Shown: positions 9,223-19,189, counted from the first letter of the stretch. The stretch: DNA of 64,000 nt from Paludibaculum fermentans (GCF_015277775.1 NZ_CP063849.1:8261501-8325500), one strand, 5' to 3'. The notes: generated from the sequence alone by a model not told the origin. Numbers and translations: made by a program.

Positions 9223-9918
9223 GTGGCGTTGCTCGAACAGGGCCGCGCGGCCGAGGCAGCTCCTTTCCTGAAAGAGTCCGCTCGACTGGCTCCAAAGAAC
9301 GCGCAGTACTGGAAGGCGCTCGGTGTGGCCTTCGCGTCGATGAACGAGTTGCGCGATGCCGTTGAGCCCTTCCGGCAGGCGTGCGCGCTGGATCCCCGGT
9401 TGTTGGATGCCTGCTACTACTACGGGCGGAATCTGTATGGAACGGACAAGTACGAGGAAGCCCTGGCGCCACTGGAGAAGGCGCTGGCCGTTGATCCGGT
9501 GAAGGGCAGGGCCGAGGCGGCGATCGGGCAGTGCCTGCACGCGCTGGGGCGGAACGAAGCCGCCGAGAAACGGTTCCAGTCGGCCGTGGCACGGCACGAT
9601 CGAGCGGAGCAGATGGCGCGCCTGGCGTTTGGACAGTTTCTGGTCCGGCAGGGCCGCGCCGCGGAAGCTGTGGACGTCCTGAAGCCGGCGCAACGGCCGG
9701 AATCGCACGATGCCAGCTACGAGTTGGGCCTGGCTTACTGCCAGGCGGGGGAGTTGGAAGAGGCGGCCGCGGCACTGCAAGGGGCCGTCCGGTTGAGTCC
9801 TCGCAAAGCCGCCACGCGTCTCCTTTTGGCCAAGGTTTACCGCCGCCTGGGACGCGTTTCCGAGGCCGAAAGCGAAGAATTGGCAGCGGTTACAATCGGG
9901 CTTCCCGAGCAGCAGTAG
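9223..9918 (+). CDS. TPR repeat protein, probably exported
   Basis: At least 231 residues built from about six tetratricopeptide repeats (for example YWKALGVAFASMNELRDAVE and YELGLAYCQAGELEEAAAAL), a scaffold for protein binding. GTG at 9223 is the first standard start, but the same frame is open upstream and encodes a signal-peptide-like stretch (LALVLLALLLAVPPADEAYR, from 9157) with no ATG, GTG or TTG in frame, so the true start is uncertain and may be a CTG. It lies between the permease operon and a TonB receptor; comparable TPR genes accompany the receptor at 32777. Confidence 0.8.
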   Translation: MALLEQGRAAEAAPFLKESARLAPKNAQYWKALGVAFASMNELRDAVEPFRQACALDPRLLDACYYYGRNLYGTDKYEEALAPLEKALAVDPVKGRAEAAIGQCLHALGRNEAAEKRFQSAVARHDRAEQMARLAFGQFLVRQGRAAEAVDVLKPAQRPESHDASYELGLAYCQAGELEEAAAALQGAVRLSPRKAATRLLLAKVYRRLGRVSEAESEELAAVTIGLPEQQ

Positions 9919-10047
9919 CGCTCTCCTGCAAGGCCTTGCAATAGGCTAGGTTGTTGATTCTTCGATACTTTACAAAATTAACAAGTATTCATCAAAAGAT
10001 GCTATCTGTCGATGCTTCCCTATGATAGGATGCTGCCCAGGAGAACT

Positions 10048-10089
10048 GGCCCTGTCCGCCGGTTCCGTCCACGAAGATCACAGGGGGTC
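10048..10089 (+). promoter_or_regulatory. 5' leader shared by two TonB receptor genes (copy 1)
   Basis: GGCCCTGTCCGCCGG (10048-10062) and CAGGGGGTC (10081-10089) recur with almost the same spacing before the paralogous receptor at 15483. CCCTG at 10050-10054 can pair with CAGGG at 10081-10085, which overlaps the ribosome binding site of the TTG start at 10094. A role in translational control is inference. Confidence 0.45.
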
Positions 10090-10093
10090 CCAA

Positions 10094-13000
10094 TTGAGAC
10101 ACTACATCTGCAAGCTAGCTGTGTGCCTCCAAGTGGTTGCCTGCGCGCTGTTAGCCCAGGAATTTCGAGCAACCATTTCCGGCCACGTTCTAGATGCTAG
10201 TGGTGGCGCCGTACCGAATGCGAAGGTGCAGGCCACTAATCTGAGTACGAATGAAACAAACATCGCGACAACGGATTCGTCAGGTACCTACACGATTCCA
10301 CTGCTGCGGCCCGGCGAGTACAAAGTGACGGTCACGGCAGCGGGATTCAAACAGTACAATCGCGAACACATCACCCTGCAAGTCGGGCAGAGTGCCGGCG
10401 TCGAGATCTCTCTCGAGGTGGGCGCCGTCACGGAATCGATCAATGTGACGGGCGAAGCCGCACTGCTGGAGACGCAAACAGCTTCGCGCAGCGGCATTGT
10501 GAATACGCAGCAGGTTTCCGAGCTTCCGCTGAACGCCCGCAACCCGTTCATGCTGGGCACGATGATGCCCGGCGTGACCTTCCGTGGCGCGGCCATCTGG
10601 CAGCGGCCGTTCGACAATGGCGCCATCGCCGAATGGTCAGTGAATGGCGGCCGCCAGTCGAACAACGAGTTCATGATGGACGGCGCTCCGAACAACGGCC
10701 AGGCCGGCAACAACAACATCGCCTACGTCCCCATCGTCGACGCGGTACAGGAGTTCAACGTACAGATGAACTCCTACGACGCGCAGTATGGGCACACGGG
10801 CGGCGGCGTGTTCAACGTCGTCCTGAAGTCGGGCGGCAACGACTTCCACGCCACCGGGTGGGAGTTCCTACGCCGCAAGTGGCTGGACGCGAACACGTTC
10901 CAGGGCAACGCTGTGGGAGCGAAGCGTGCCGACCACCTGCTGGACCAGTATGGCTTCCAGTTGGAAGGGCCGGTCTATATTCCGAAGCTCCTCACCAAGC
11001 AGTCCAAGACGAAGCTCTTCTACCTGGGCAGCTTTGAAAACTACCGGGAGAACACGCCCAATCCGCTCACGAACTCATACCCGGAGCAGGAGATGCGGAA
11101 TGGCGACTTCTCCAAGCTGAAGAACGCCGCGGGCAACCCCATTACGATCTACGATCCCCTGAACTATACGCTGGATGCCAACAGCAACCCGGTGCGTACG
11201 CCGTTCGCGGGCAACATCATCCCGTCGAACCGAATCAATCCCGTGGCCAAGGCCGTTACCGGCTACATGCCGCTGCCCAATACGCCCACCCGAGCCGGCT
11301 TCGCCTACTCGACCAACAACCACCTGTTGCCGAACTACGTGAACCACGACAAGTTTTACAACTTGATCCTGAAGTTCGATTTCAATTTCGGCGACAAGAA
11401 CCGCGCGTTCTTCCGGCACGCCTCCAACGACCGCACAGAGGACCGCGCCGTGAATGGGCTCGACAACGTACCCGGCACCGACGGACAGCAGCCGTTCCAG
11501 CGCATCAACGATGCCTACGTAGCCGACTGGGTGAGCACCATTACTCCGACGCTCATCCTGAATGTGAGAGGGTCTTACAGCCGGTTCATCGAAACCGGCC
11601 GTGGGCAGGCGAATTCGAGCTTCGATATCACGAAGCTGGGCGTTCCCGCGTCGCTGGTGAGCCAACTGCCTGGTCCTTACTACTTCGGACGCTGGCAGAT
11701 GGACGGCTACTCGGCGCTGGGCCGTGGCCAGGGCATCAACATCACCAACAACTACAACCTGGCCGCCAACATCACCAAGATTGCCGGCAGCCACACGTTG
11801 AAGGCGGGCATCGACATCCGCCGCATCCACTACCTGCAGCAGAACAGCGGCGACATCTTCAAAATGGATTCGCGCCGCGATTGGACACAGCAGGTTTGGA
11901 ACCAGGGCGATGCGGTCTCCGGTGACTCGTACGCCAGCTTCCTGCTGGGCCTGCCGAACACGAATGGGACGACCGATCGTTCGTCGTTGAACTACCCGCT
12001 CTACCCCTTCAACCGGCAGTGGTACGTTTCGCCCTACCTGCAGGACGATTGGAAGGTCTCGCGCAAACTCACCGTGAACCTCGGTTTGCGTTGGGATTTC
12101 AACCAGGCTCCGGACGAGAAGTGGAACCGCATGAATCGCGGGTTCGATCCCAAGGTCGCCAGCCCGCTGCGCTCGATGTTCCCGGCGGAGACGCTGGCGC
12201 AGTTCCCCGGCCTGGCCAATCTCTCTGGCGGCTTTAACTTCGCCGGAGTCGGCGGGCAGCCCACCATCGCCTCAAAGAATGTCTGGACCAACTGGCAGCC
12301 CCGCATCGGCGCGGCCTATCAGTTGAACGACAAGCTGGTGATGCGCGGCGGCTACGGTCTGTACTTCCTCAATCCGAACAACAACTACCTGCAGTTCGCG
12401 GGCTTCTCGGCCTTCACGCCGCTGGTCAATTCCAACGACGGCGGCCGTACGCCCATCCCGAACGTGTTGAGCAACCCCTATCCCGCCGGCATCACTCGTC
12501 CTTCGGGCTCCTCTCTCGGCGCGCTGACGTTTGTGGGCCGCAACAACAACTGGTTTGACCCGACGTTTACGACGCCCAAGGTCCACCAGTTCTCATTCGG
12601 GTTCCAGCAGCAGGTTGGGCAGACGGCCACCCTGGAGCTTACCTACGTGGGCAGCCGGACGAGCGGTGCAAACGGCGAGAAGGAATACAATATCCCCTCG
12701 CTCGCGTTCCGCAAGACCTGCAACCTGCAGGAAGGCGGCAGCCCCATCTTCTGCAACGAGCAGTTGGCCAATCCGTTCAAAGGACTGGCCCCATTCCTGG
12801 GCACCAACTATTACACGGCGAACACCATCAGCCGCTTTAACCTGGCGCGGCCCTTCCCCCAGTTTGACGGAACGCTACTGCAGCAAGGCCGCAACGACTC
12901 CAACATCTGGTACAACTCGGCCCAGGTCACCTACAGCCAGCGTGTGGGCCGCGACCTGATCATCAACACCAACTACACCTTCAGCAAGATGGTGGAGCGG

Positions 13001-13702
13001 TGGGGTTATCAGGACCCGTATGCCGACCGCATGCAACAGGGCCTGTACTTCAACGACCGCCCGCACTGGTTTAAGTTCACGGCGGTGTATGAAATGCCCT
13101 TCGGGCAAGGCAAGAAGTTCGGCGCCGGCACCACAGGGCTGGCGAAGAAGCTGATCTCCGGGTGGCAGGCGACCACGTTCTACAACAACTCCAGCGGCGA
13201 GCCGACTGATCTGCCGGGCAACACCATCCAGCTGAAGGATCCGCGCACTCCGGGCGGGGGCTGGGATGGCAAGACCGACTGGAAGGCGAATCAGGTTCGC
13301 GCCTGGAATCCCTGCGTGCTGCGCCAGCAGGACAACGGGACCATCGCTCCGCAACCCTACTCGCTGGCGAAGGGCTGCGGCAACGATTTCAGCAACTATG
13401 CCTGGCTGCAGGTGGCGAACTTTGCCCCGGCGCGGTACGCGCCAAATCGCTCGGGTCAGGTTCGCAAGCACCATGCCTTCACCCTGGATGCCTCCATCAG
13501 CAAGATGACCAATGTCACCGAGCGATTCAGGGTCCAGTTCCGCGCCGAAGCGTTCAATCTCTTCAATCACAATTACTTCGGCCGCGAAACGTTCACCACG
13601 GACCCGAACAATGCCAACTTCGGCACCATATTCCCGTCCACGGCGACGAATCAGAATATCTTCCCGCGCCAGATCCAGCTGGGTATCAAAGCCTTCTGGT
13701 AA
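10094..13702 (+). CDS. TonB-dependent receptor with carboxypeptidase-like N-terminal domain (1)
   Basis: Outer membrane receptor of 1202 residues. TTG at 10094 is preferred because it follows AGGGGG by about 7 bases and gives a signal peptide ending ACALLAQ, in the same place as the paralogue at 15483. Residues about 20-110 form a carboxypeptidase-regulatory-like beta-sandwich (ISGHVLDASGGAVPNAKVQA), followed by a plug domain (ELPLNARNPFMLGTMMPGV, about 165) and a long barrel ending in a terminal Trp, as outer membrane proteins do. In acidobacteria such receptors are presumed importers of complex carbohydrate or peptides. The two receptors 10094 and 15483 share long near-identical blocks. Confidence 0.93.
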   Translation: MRHYICKLAVCLQVVACALLAQEFRATISGHVLDASGGAVPNAKVQATNLSTNETNIATTDSSGTYTIPLLRPGEYKVTVTAAGFKQYNREHITLQVGQSAGVEISLEVGAVTESINVTGEAALLETQTASRSGIVNTQQVSELPLNARNPFMLGTMMPGVTFRGAAIWQRPFDNGAIAEWSVNGGRQSNNEFMMDGAPNNGQAGNNNIAYVPIVDAVQEFNVQMNSYDAQYGHTGGGVFNVVLKSGGNDFHATGWEFLRRKWLDANTFQGNAVGAKRADHLLDQYGFQLEGPVYIPKLLTKQSKTKLFYLGSFENYRENTPNPLTNSYPEQEMRNGDFSKLKNAAGNPITIYDPLNYTLDANSNPVRTPFAGNIIPSNRINPVAKAVTGYMPLPNTPTRAGFAYSTNNHLLPNYVNHDKFYNLILKFDFNFGDKNRAFFRHASNDRTEDRAVNGLDNVPGTDGQQPFQRINDAYVADWVSTITPTLILNVRGSYSRFIETGRGQANSSFDITKLGVPASLVSQLPGPYYFGRWQMDGYSALGRGQGINITNNYNLAANITKIAGSHTLKAGIDIRRIHYLQQNSGDIFKMDSRRDWTQQVWNQGDAVSGDSYASFLLGLPNTNGTTDRSSLNYPLYPFNRQWYVSPYLQDDWKVSRKLTVNLGLRWDFNQAPDEKWNRMNRGFDPKVASPLRSMFPAETLAQFPGLANLSGGFNFAGVGGQPTIASKNVWTNWQPRIGAAYQLNDKLVMRGGYGLYFLNPNNNYLQFAGFSAFTPLVNSNDGGRTPIPNVLSNPYPAGITRPSGSSLGALTFVGRNNNWFDPTFTTPKVHQFSFGFQQQVGQTATLELTYVGSRTSGANGEKEYNIPSLAFRKTCNLQEGGSPIFCNEQLANPFKGLAPFLGTNYYTANTISRFNLARPFPQFDGTLLQQGRNDSNIWYNSAQVTYSQRVGRDLIINTNYTFSKMVERWGYQDPYADRMQQGLYFNDRPHWFKFTAVYEMPFGQGKKFGAGTTGLAKKLISGWQATTFYNNSSGEPTDLPGNTIQLKDPRTPGGGWDGKTDWKANQVRAWNPCVLRQQDNGTIAPQPYSLAKGCGNDFSNYAWLQVANFAPARYAPNRSGQVRKHHAFTLDASISKMTNVTERFRVQFRAEAFNLFNHNYFGRETFTTDPNNANFGTIFPSTATNQNIFPRQIQLGIKAFW

Positions 13703-13766
13703 ACAGCGGCGAAGTACGGGATTAAGAGCTTCTGGTTGGGGCAGACCCCCTGCAACTGCCAGACTG

Positions 13767-13792
13767 AACGGCGGCGCGAAAGCGTCGCCGTT
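13767..13792. terminator. probable bidirectional hairpin terminator
   Basis: AACGGCGGCGC and GCGTCGCCGTT form an 11-bp stem (one G-U pair) with a GAAA tetraloop between two convergent genes ending at 13702 and 13800. It is not followed by a T-run, so termination efficiency is uncertain. Confidence 0.5.
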
Positions 13793-13799
13793 CCCCGTT

Positions 13800-15407
13800 C
13801 TAGGGCTGTTTTATGGCGTGGATGCGGTCTGAATCCAGGTTGGAGAGCGATTGCTTCATCCCGCCTGGCCACGTGATCTCCACCGATTCCACCTTGATGG
13901 ACTTGCCCAATCCGAACCGCACTGTCTTCTCGCTGGAACTGAGATAGCCGACCGCGGTCGTGACGTGGTTGTATTGGGCGCGATCGCCGGCCACGATCTT
14001 CAGCACCGCTCCGATCGCGTCCCGATTGCTACTCGTGCCGGTGAGTTGGAAGGCAATCCAGTGATGTGCGGGATCCATCGTATTCTTGAGGATCGACGGT
14101 GGGCCGTTCAGTTTGGAGACAACGGCATCCACCCGGCCATCGCCGTCCAGGTCGCCGAAGGCGGCTCCGCGGTGCTGGGCTGCGGACCCGAAGGCGATAG
14201 CATCAAACGTCATATTGCCCCGGTTCAGCAGGAGCTGATTCTGCTGTTTAGATGCGCGGTCGGAGAACAACTCCGTATTGTCCTGCACATCGCCGGCGGC
14301 TACGAAGATGTCCTTCCAGCCATCGTTGTTGAAGTCGTAGATCCCCGTGCTCCACCCGCTGAACGCCAGGGTAGCCGCACCGATCCGGCTGCGGTAAGTC
14401 ACGTCCTGGAAGAGGCCGTTGCCCAGGTTCCGGAACAAAGGGAAGGTCTCATTGGCGAGGGCGGTGAGGAAGAGGTCGGGACGGCCGTCGTTGTCGATGT
14501 CGCGAAAATCGGCACCCATGGACGAGACCACTTTGCCGTCGTCCATGATGGCTATGCCCGAGGCCATGCCGACTTCCGTGAACCGTCCGCCCCCCTCGTT
14601 GCGGTAGAGCAGGTTCGGCGTGGTGTCGTTCAGTACGGCAATGTCGAGGCGGCCGTCGCCGTTGTAGTCGGCGAAGGCAACGGCCATGCCCTTGCCGAGT
14701 CTTGCCCCAATGCCGGAGCTGCCGGAGACGTCGGTGAAGGTCCCGTTGCCCTTGTTGTGCAGGAGCGTGTTGGGTAAACCGCGGTAGCTTTTGGGGTGGC
14801 AGTAGGTGCGGAAGCCTGCCTTGGCATCGCCGCAGAATGGCTCAGTGGCGGGGTCCCAATGGCAGTAATTCACGATGAACAGGTCGAGAAACCCGTCATT
14901 GTCGTAGTCGAGCCAGCCGGCTGAGATCGGCCAGCCTGTGGCGGGGATGCCGGCTTTGGCCGTGACGTCCTCGAAAGTGCCATCACCGCGGTTGCGGTAG
15001 AGCCGGCTGAAACCGACGCTCGTGACCAGAAGGTCAGTGTGGCCGTCGTTGTCGAAATCACCGGCCGCCGCTCCCATGCCGTAACCTTCGCCGGAGAGTC
15101 CGGCCTTGAGTGTTACGTCCTCAAACCGGAAGTTACCCAGGTTTCGGTAGAGCCTGTTGAACCACTGCGGTGCTGATTTTTTCAGCGAAGGTTGCGGGGC
15201 CCCGTTCACCAGGAAAATGTCGAGTTTCCCATCACCGTCATAGTCGAGTAGGGCGACCCCACCTGGCACCGTTTCGATCTGATGTTTCTCTGGAGTGGCT
15301 GCATTGTTGAGGCGGAAGGGGAGTTCCTGGGCAACGGGCAGGAACGGGGCCTGCGGCTGGGCGCCAAGTGCCAAGCAAGCGATTGCAACGGTACTCCAAA
15401 TCCTCAT
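13800..15407 (-). CDS. secreted CRTAC1-type FG-GAP/ASPIC protein
   Basis: A 535-residue exported protein, with a signal peptide ending ALGAQPQ. Many Asp-rich calcium-binding FG-GAP/VCBS repeats follow (LDYDGDGKLDIFLVNG, GDFDNDGHTDLLVTS, ADYNGDGRLDIAV, FNNDGWKDIFVAAG), predicting an integrin-like beta-propeller. The last about 70 residues, around IAFQLTGTSSNRDAIGAVLK and VRFGLGKSIKVESVEITWPG, are the ASPIC/UnbV domain. Function unknown; probably surface or periplasmic binding. It is divergent from the receptor at 15483, with 75 bases shared between the starts, and convergent with the one at 10094. Confidence 0.92.
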   Translation of the reverse strand: MRIWSTVAIACLALGAQPQAPFLPVAQELPFRLNNAATPEKHQIETVPGGVALLDYDGDGKLDIFLVNGAPQPSLKKSAPQWFNRLYRNLGNFRFEDVTLKAGLSGEGYGMGAAAGDFDNDGHTDLLVTSVGFSRLYRNRGDGTFEDVTAKAGIPATGWPISAGWLDYDNDGFLDLFIVNYCHWDPATEPFCGDAKAGFRTYCHPKSYRGLPNTLLHNKGNGTFTDVSGSSGIGARLGKGMAVAFADYNGDGRLDIAVLNDTTPNLLYRNEGGGRFTEVGMASGIAIMDDGKVVSSMGADFRDIDNDGRPDLFLTALANETFPLFRNLGNGLFQDVTYRSRIGAATLAFSGWSTGIYDFNNDGWKDIFVAAGDVQDNTELFSDRASKQQNQLLLNRGNMTFDAIAFGSAAQHRGAAFGDLDGDGRVDAVVSKLNGPPSILKNTMDPAHHWIAFQLTGTSSNRDAIGAVLKIVAGDRAQYNHVTTAVGYLSSSEKTVRFGLGKSIKVESVEITWPGGMKQSLSNLDSDRIHAIKQP

Positions 15408-15436
15408 GGTCTTGTGATATTATCGCCGCGATCGTC

Positions 15437-15479
15437 GGCCCTGTCCGCCGGCGTGCCCGATGGCAAATTGCAGGGGGTC
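15437..15479 (+). promoter_or_regulatory. 5' leader shared by two TonB receptor genes (copy 2)
   Basis: The same GGCCCTGTCCGCCGG (15437-15451) and CAGGGGGTC (15471-15479) as before the receptor at 10094, 34 bases apart start to start against 33 there. The sequence between them differs, while the complementary CCCTG and CAGGG are kept. The second block is the ribosome site of the ATG at 15483. Confidence 0.45.
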
Positions 15480-15482
15480 TGC

Positions 15483-18400
15483 ATGAAACGAAGAGTCGCG
15501 ACAGCGATCGCACTCTTGTGTCTGGCCGCGGTGTGCGCGCCAGCGCAGGAATTCCGCGCCACCATCTCGGGTCACATCTTTGATGCGAGTGGTGGCGCCG
15601 TGCCGAGCGCCAAAATCCAAGCCGTGAATACGGCTACCAACGAAACCAATACCGCCACGACGGATACTTCGGGCAGCTACACCGTGCCCTTCCTCCGTCC
15701 TGGCGTGTATAAAATCACCGTCACCGCAGCGGGATTCAAACAGTCGGTGAAGGACGACGTGACGCTCCAGGTGGCGAGAGTCCTGGCCGTCGACTTCAAT
15801 CTGGAAGTCGGCGCGGTGACCGAGTCGGTGGAAGTTTCCGCCGACGCGCTCACCCTGGAAACCCAGACCGCTTCCCGCTCGGGTGTCGTCACCACGCAGC
15901 AGGTGGCGGAGATGCCGCTCAACGCGCGCAATCCGTTCATGCTGGGGACGATGATGCCTGGCGTCACGTTCCGCGGGGCGGCCATCTGGCAGCGTCCGTT
16001 CGACAACGGCGCGATCGCGCAGTGGTCGGTGAACGGCAGCCGCGACTCGTCCACCGAGTTCATGATGGACGGCGCGTCCAATGGCGGCCAGATGGGCAGC
16101 AACAATATCGCCTATGTGCCGGTGGTCGACGCCGTGCAGGAGTTCACGATGCAGATGAACCTGTACAACGCCGAGTATGGGCGTACGGGCGGCGGCATCA
16201 TGAACGTCGTGTTGAAGAGCGGTACGAATACATTCCACGCCACCGGCTGGGAGTATATGCGCCGCACCCAACTCGACGCCAATACGTTCCAGAACAACGC
16301 GATTCCCGCATCGGCCACCAATCCGGCGGGCGGTGCGCCCCGGCCCAACCACTACCTCGACCAATACGGGTTCCAGGTAGAAGGTCCGGTTTACCTGCCC
16401 AAGCTACTGCCGAAGGATGGCCGGGTCAAGCTGTTCTACCTGGGCACTTTTGAGAACTATCGCGAAGGCACGCCGAATCCGCTGTTCGTCTCGTGGCCCA
16501 CGACCGATATGCGCAACGGCGACTTTTCAAAGCTGACCAATGCCAGCAATCAGGCGATCACGCTGTACAACCCTTACGACGCCACTCTGGATGCCAGCGG
16601 CAACCCGGTTCGCAAGCCGTTCGCCAATAACCAGATCCCGGCCAGCATGATCAGCCCCATCGCGAAGGCGGTGACGGCGTATATGCCTCTACCGAATCAG
16701 CCGACCGCTGCCGGCAACCGCTACGGCACGCTCAATACCTACTATCCCGGCTACTTCGACGCGGACAAGTTCTACAACCTGATCCTCAAGTTCGACTGGA
16801 ACTTTGGCGACAAGCACCGGGCCTTCTTCCGCCATGCGTCCAACGACCGCACGGAAGATCGCGCCTCGAATGGTATCGATAACGCTCCGGGTACGGATGG
16901 ACAACAGCCGTTCCAGCGCATCAACGATGCCTACGTCGCCGACTGGGTGGGCACCATCACGCCCACCTTCGTGCTGAATGCGCGCGCGTCCTACAACCGC
17001 TTCATTGAGAAGGGCTTCGGCCGCGCGAACGAAGGCTTCGATGTTTCGAAGTTCGGGCTGCCCACCTCGCTCATCTCGCAGCTGCCGTCGCCGATTTACT
17101 TCGGCCGCTGGAACTTCTACAACGGCAACACGGGGACAACGGGCATCTACAATTCCCTGGGCCGCGGCCAGAGCAACAACTTCAGCAATACCTACCAGTT
17201 GTCGTTCAACGCCACGAAGATTGCCGGCAAGCACACGATGAAAGCCGGTTTGGACATCCGCCAGATCAACTACCTGCAGCAAAACACCGGCGACATCCTG
17301 CAGTTCAATGCGTATTCCGGCTACACCCAGAAGAGCTGGAACCAGGCCGATTCCACCAGCGGCGATCCGTATGCCACGTTCCTGCTGGGCATCCCCGAAG
17401 GGAACTCCAACTACCCGCTGTTCCCGTGGTGGAAGCAGATCTACGCCGCGCCCTACTTCCAGGATGACTGGAAGATCACGCGCACCCTCACGCTGAACCT
17501 CGGCCTCCGCATCGACTTCAATCAGCCGGCTCACGAGAAGTGGAACCGGATGAATGGAGCGTTCGATCCGAAGGCAAAGAGTTCCATCGCGGGTCAGCTG
17601 TCGCCGGCCAGCCTGGCGCAGTATCCGCAACTTGCCAACCTGTCGGGCAGCTTCACCTTTGCTGGTGTGGGCGGCATCCCGAGCACCCCGGCCAACTTGA
17701 ACAAGAAGAACTGGCAGCCCCGCATCGGGTTCGCTTACGAGATGAATCCGCGACTGGTGATGCGCGGCGGTGTTGGTTTGTATTACTCGAACCCCACCAA
17801 CGACTACTTCCAGAGCGCCGGTTTCTTCAACACCAACTACATGGTGACGGCAGGCGATTCCCCGGCGCTGCAGCAGCCGGGCCGCATTCCGTACAGCAAC
17901 GTGCTGGCCAATCCCTACCCGGATGGCATCATCGCGCCCACCGGTTCTTCCGCCGGATCCCTGACTTTCGCCGGCAAGAACAACAGCTGGTTCGACTCGG
18001 GTTTCCAGACGCCTCGCGTCTGGTCGTTCTCGTTCGGCTTCCAGTATCAGACTTCGAGGAACTCCAACTTTGAAATCACCTACGTCGGAAGCCGCAGCCA
18101 GAACCTCAACATGCAGAAGCTGTACAACATCCCCAGCCTGGACTTCCGCAAGCAGTGCAACATCCAGGAGGGCGGCAGCCCTGGCTATTGCGATGCGAAT
18201 GTGACCAATCCTTTCAAAGGAATCTCGGCCTTCAAGGGCACTCCGTTCTACCTGAACGACACGATCTCCCGCTTCCAGTTGAACCGGCCGTTCCCGCAGT
18301 TTAACGGCGACCTCACCCAGTTGGGCCGCAACGACTCCAACATCTGGTACAACTCCGTGCAGCTCACTTACAACCTGCGTCTGCGCGGTGGCCTCAGCCT

Positions 18401-19136
18401 GATGACGAACTACAACTTCTCGAAGGAAGTGGAGAAGTGGGGCTTCAACGATCCCTACCGCGACGTCTATCAGCAGGGCATCTACCTCAACGACCGTCCG
18501 CACGTGTTCAAGTTCACCACCATCTACGAACTGCCCTTCGGCCAAGGCAAGAAGTGGGGTTCGGGCGCCAGTGGGTTCACCAAGAAGCTGATCTCCGGCT
18601 GGCAGGCGACCACGTTCTACACCAACCAGTCCGGCGAACCGGCCGATCTGCCCGGCAATGTGATCCAACTGAAGGATCCGCGGACGCCTGGCGGCGGTTG
18701 GGATGGCACGACCGATTGGAAGGCCTACCAGCCTCGCGCATGGAACCCCTGCGTGCTGCGTCAGTTCAATGACGGCAGCGTCGCTCCGGCGTCGTTCAGC
18801 CTGGCGCGCGGTTGCGGCACCGACACAAGTAATTACGCCTGGCTCCAGACCGCCAGCTATGCTCCGCGGTATACGCCCTCCCGGTCCGGACAGATCCGGC
18901 GCCATCACGCCTTCTCGGCTGACGCGTCGGTGACCAAAATGACCAACATTACGGAACGGCTGCGCGCCCAGTTCGGGTTTGAGGCCTTCAACCTCCTCAA
19001 TCACAACTTCTATGGACGCGACCAGTTCGTCACCGATCCGACCAATCCGCTGTTCGGGACCATCACACCGGCCACGGTGTCGACGCAGAACTTCCTGCCC
19101 CGCCAGATCCAGATCCGCATGAAGCTGATGTGGTAG
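15483..19136 (+). CDS. TonB-dependent receptor with carboxypeptidase-like N-terminal domain (2)
   Basis: A 1217-residue outer membrane receptor, paralogue of the one at 10094. The frame is open to 15282, but ATG 15483 follows CAGGGGG and starts a clear signal peptide (MKRRVATAIALLCLAAV). The order is the same: carboxypeptidase-regulatory-like domain (EFRATISGHIFDASGGAVPS), plug (EMPLNARNPFMLGTMMPGVT), barrel, terminal Trp. The blocks RGAAIWQRPFDNGAIA and DRTEDRASNGIDNAPGTDG are nearly unchanged between the two copies, so a tandem duplication is likely. A strong terminator follows at 19160. Confidence 0.93.
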   Translation: MKRRVATAIALLCLAAVCAPAQEFRATISGHIFDASGGAVPSAKIQAVNTATNETNTATTDTSGSYTVPFLRPGVYKITVTAAGFKQSVKDDVTLQVARVLAVDFNLEVGAVTESVEVSADALTLETQTASRSGVVTTQQVAEMPLNARNPFMLGTMMPGVTFRGAAIWQRPFDNGAIAQWSVNGSRDSSTEFMMDGASNGGQMGSNNIAYVPVVDAVQEFTMQMNLYNAEYGRTGGGIMNVVLKSGTNTFHATGWEYMRRTQLDANTFQNNAIPASATNPAGGAPRPNHYLDQYGFQVEGPVYLPKLLPKDGRVKLFYLGTFENYREGTPNPLFVSWPTTDMRNGDFSKLTNASNQAITLYNPYDATLDASGNPVRKPFANNQIPASMISPIAKAVTAYMPLPNQPTAAGNRYGTLNTYYPGYFDADKFYNLILKFDWNFGDKHRAFFRHASNDRTEDRASNGIDNAPGTDGQQPFQRINDAYVADWVGTITPTFVLNARASYNRFIEKGFGRANEGFDVSKFGLPTSLISQLPSPIYFGRWNFYNGNTGTTGIYNSLGRGQSNNFSNTYQLSFNATKIAGKHTMKAGLDIRQINYLQQNTGDILQFNAYSGYTQKSWNQADSTSGDPYATFLLGIPEGNSNYPLFPWWKQIYAAPYFQDDWKITRTLTLNLGLRIDFNQPAHEKWNRMNGAFDPKAKSSIAGQLSPASLAQYPQLANLSGSFTFAGVGGIPSTPANLNKKNWQPRIGFAYEMNPRLVMRGGVGLYYSNPTNDYFQSAGFFNTNYMVTAGDSPALQQPGRIPYSNVLANPYPDGIIAPTGSSAGSLTFAGKNNSWFDSGFQTPRVWSFSFGFQYQTSRNSNFEITYVGSRSQNLNMQKLYNIPSLDFRKQCNIQEGGSPGYCDANVTNPFKGISAFKGTPFYLNDTISRFQLNRPFPQFNGDLTQLGRNDSNIWYNSVQLTYNLRLRGGLSLMTNYNFSKEVEKWGFNDPYRDVYQQGIYLNDRPHVFKFTTIYELPFGQGKKWGSGASGFTKKLISGWQATTFYTNQSGEPADLPGNVIQLKDPRTPGGGWDGTTDWKAYQPRAWNPCVLRQFNDGSVAPASFSLARGCGTDTSNYAWLQTASYAPRYTPSRSGQIRRHHAFSADASVTKMTNITERLRAQFGFEAFNLLNHNFYGRDQFVTDPTNPLFGTITPATVSTQNFLPRQIQIRMKLMW

Positions 19137-19159
19137 CAGCGGATCGCAGTTAGGAAACA

Positions 19160-19189
19160 GGGGGCGGTCCCAACCGGGCCGCCCCCTTT
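19160..19189 (+). terminator. intrinsic terminator after TonB receptor 2
   Basis: GGGGGCGGTCC and GGGCCGCCCCC pair as an 11-bp stem with one G-U pair and a CAACC loop, followed by TTT at 19187. It begins 24 bases after the receptor stop. Confidence 0.8.

Noticed and set aside
16689-19004. 771-codon minus-strand frame inside TonB receptor 2
   Set aside because: Val/Arg/Gly-rich antisense shadow of a clear receptor gene. The same applies to the frames at 34679-36247 and 11075-11830.
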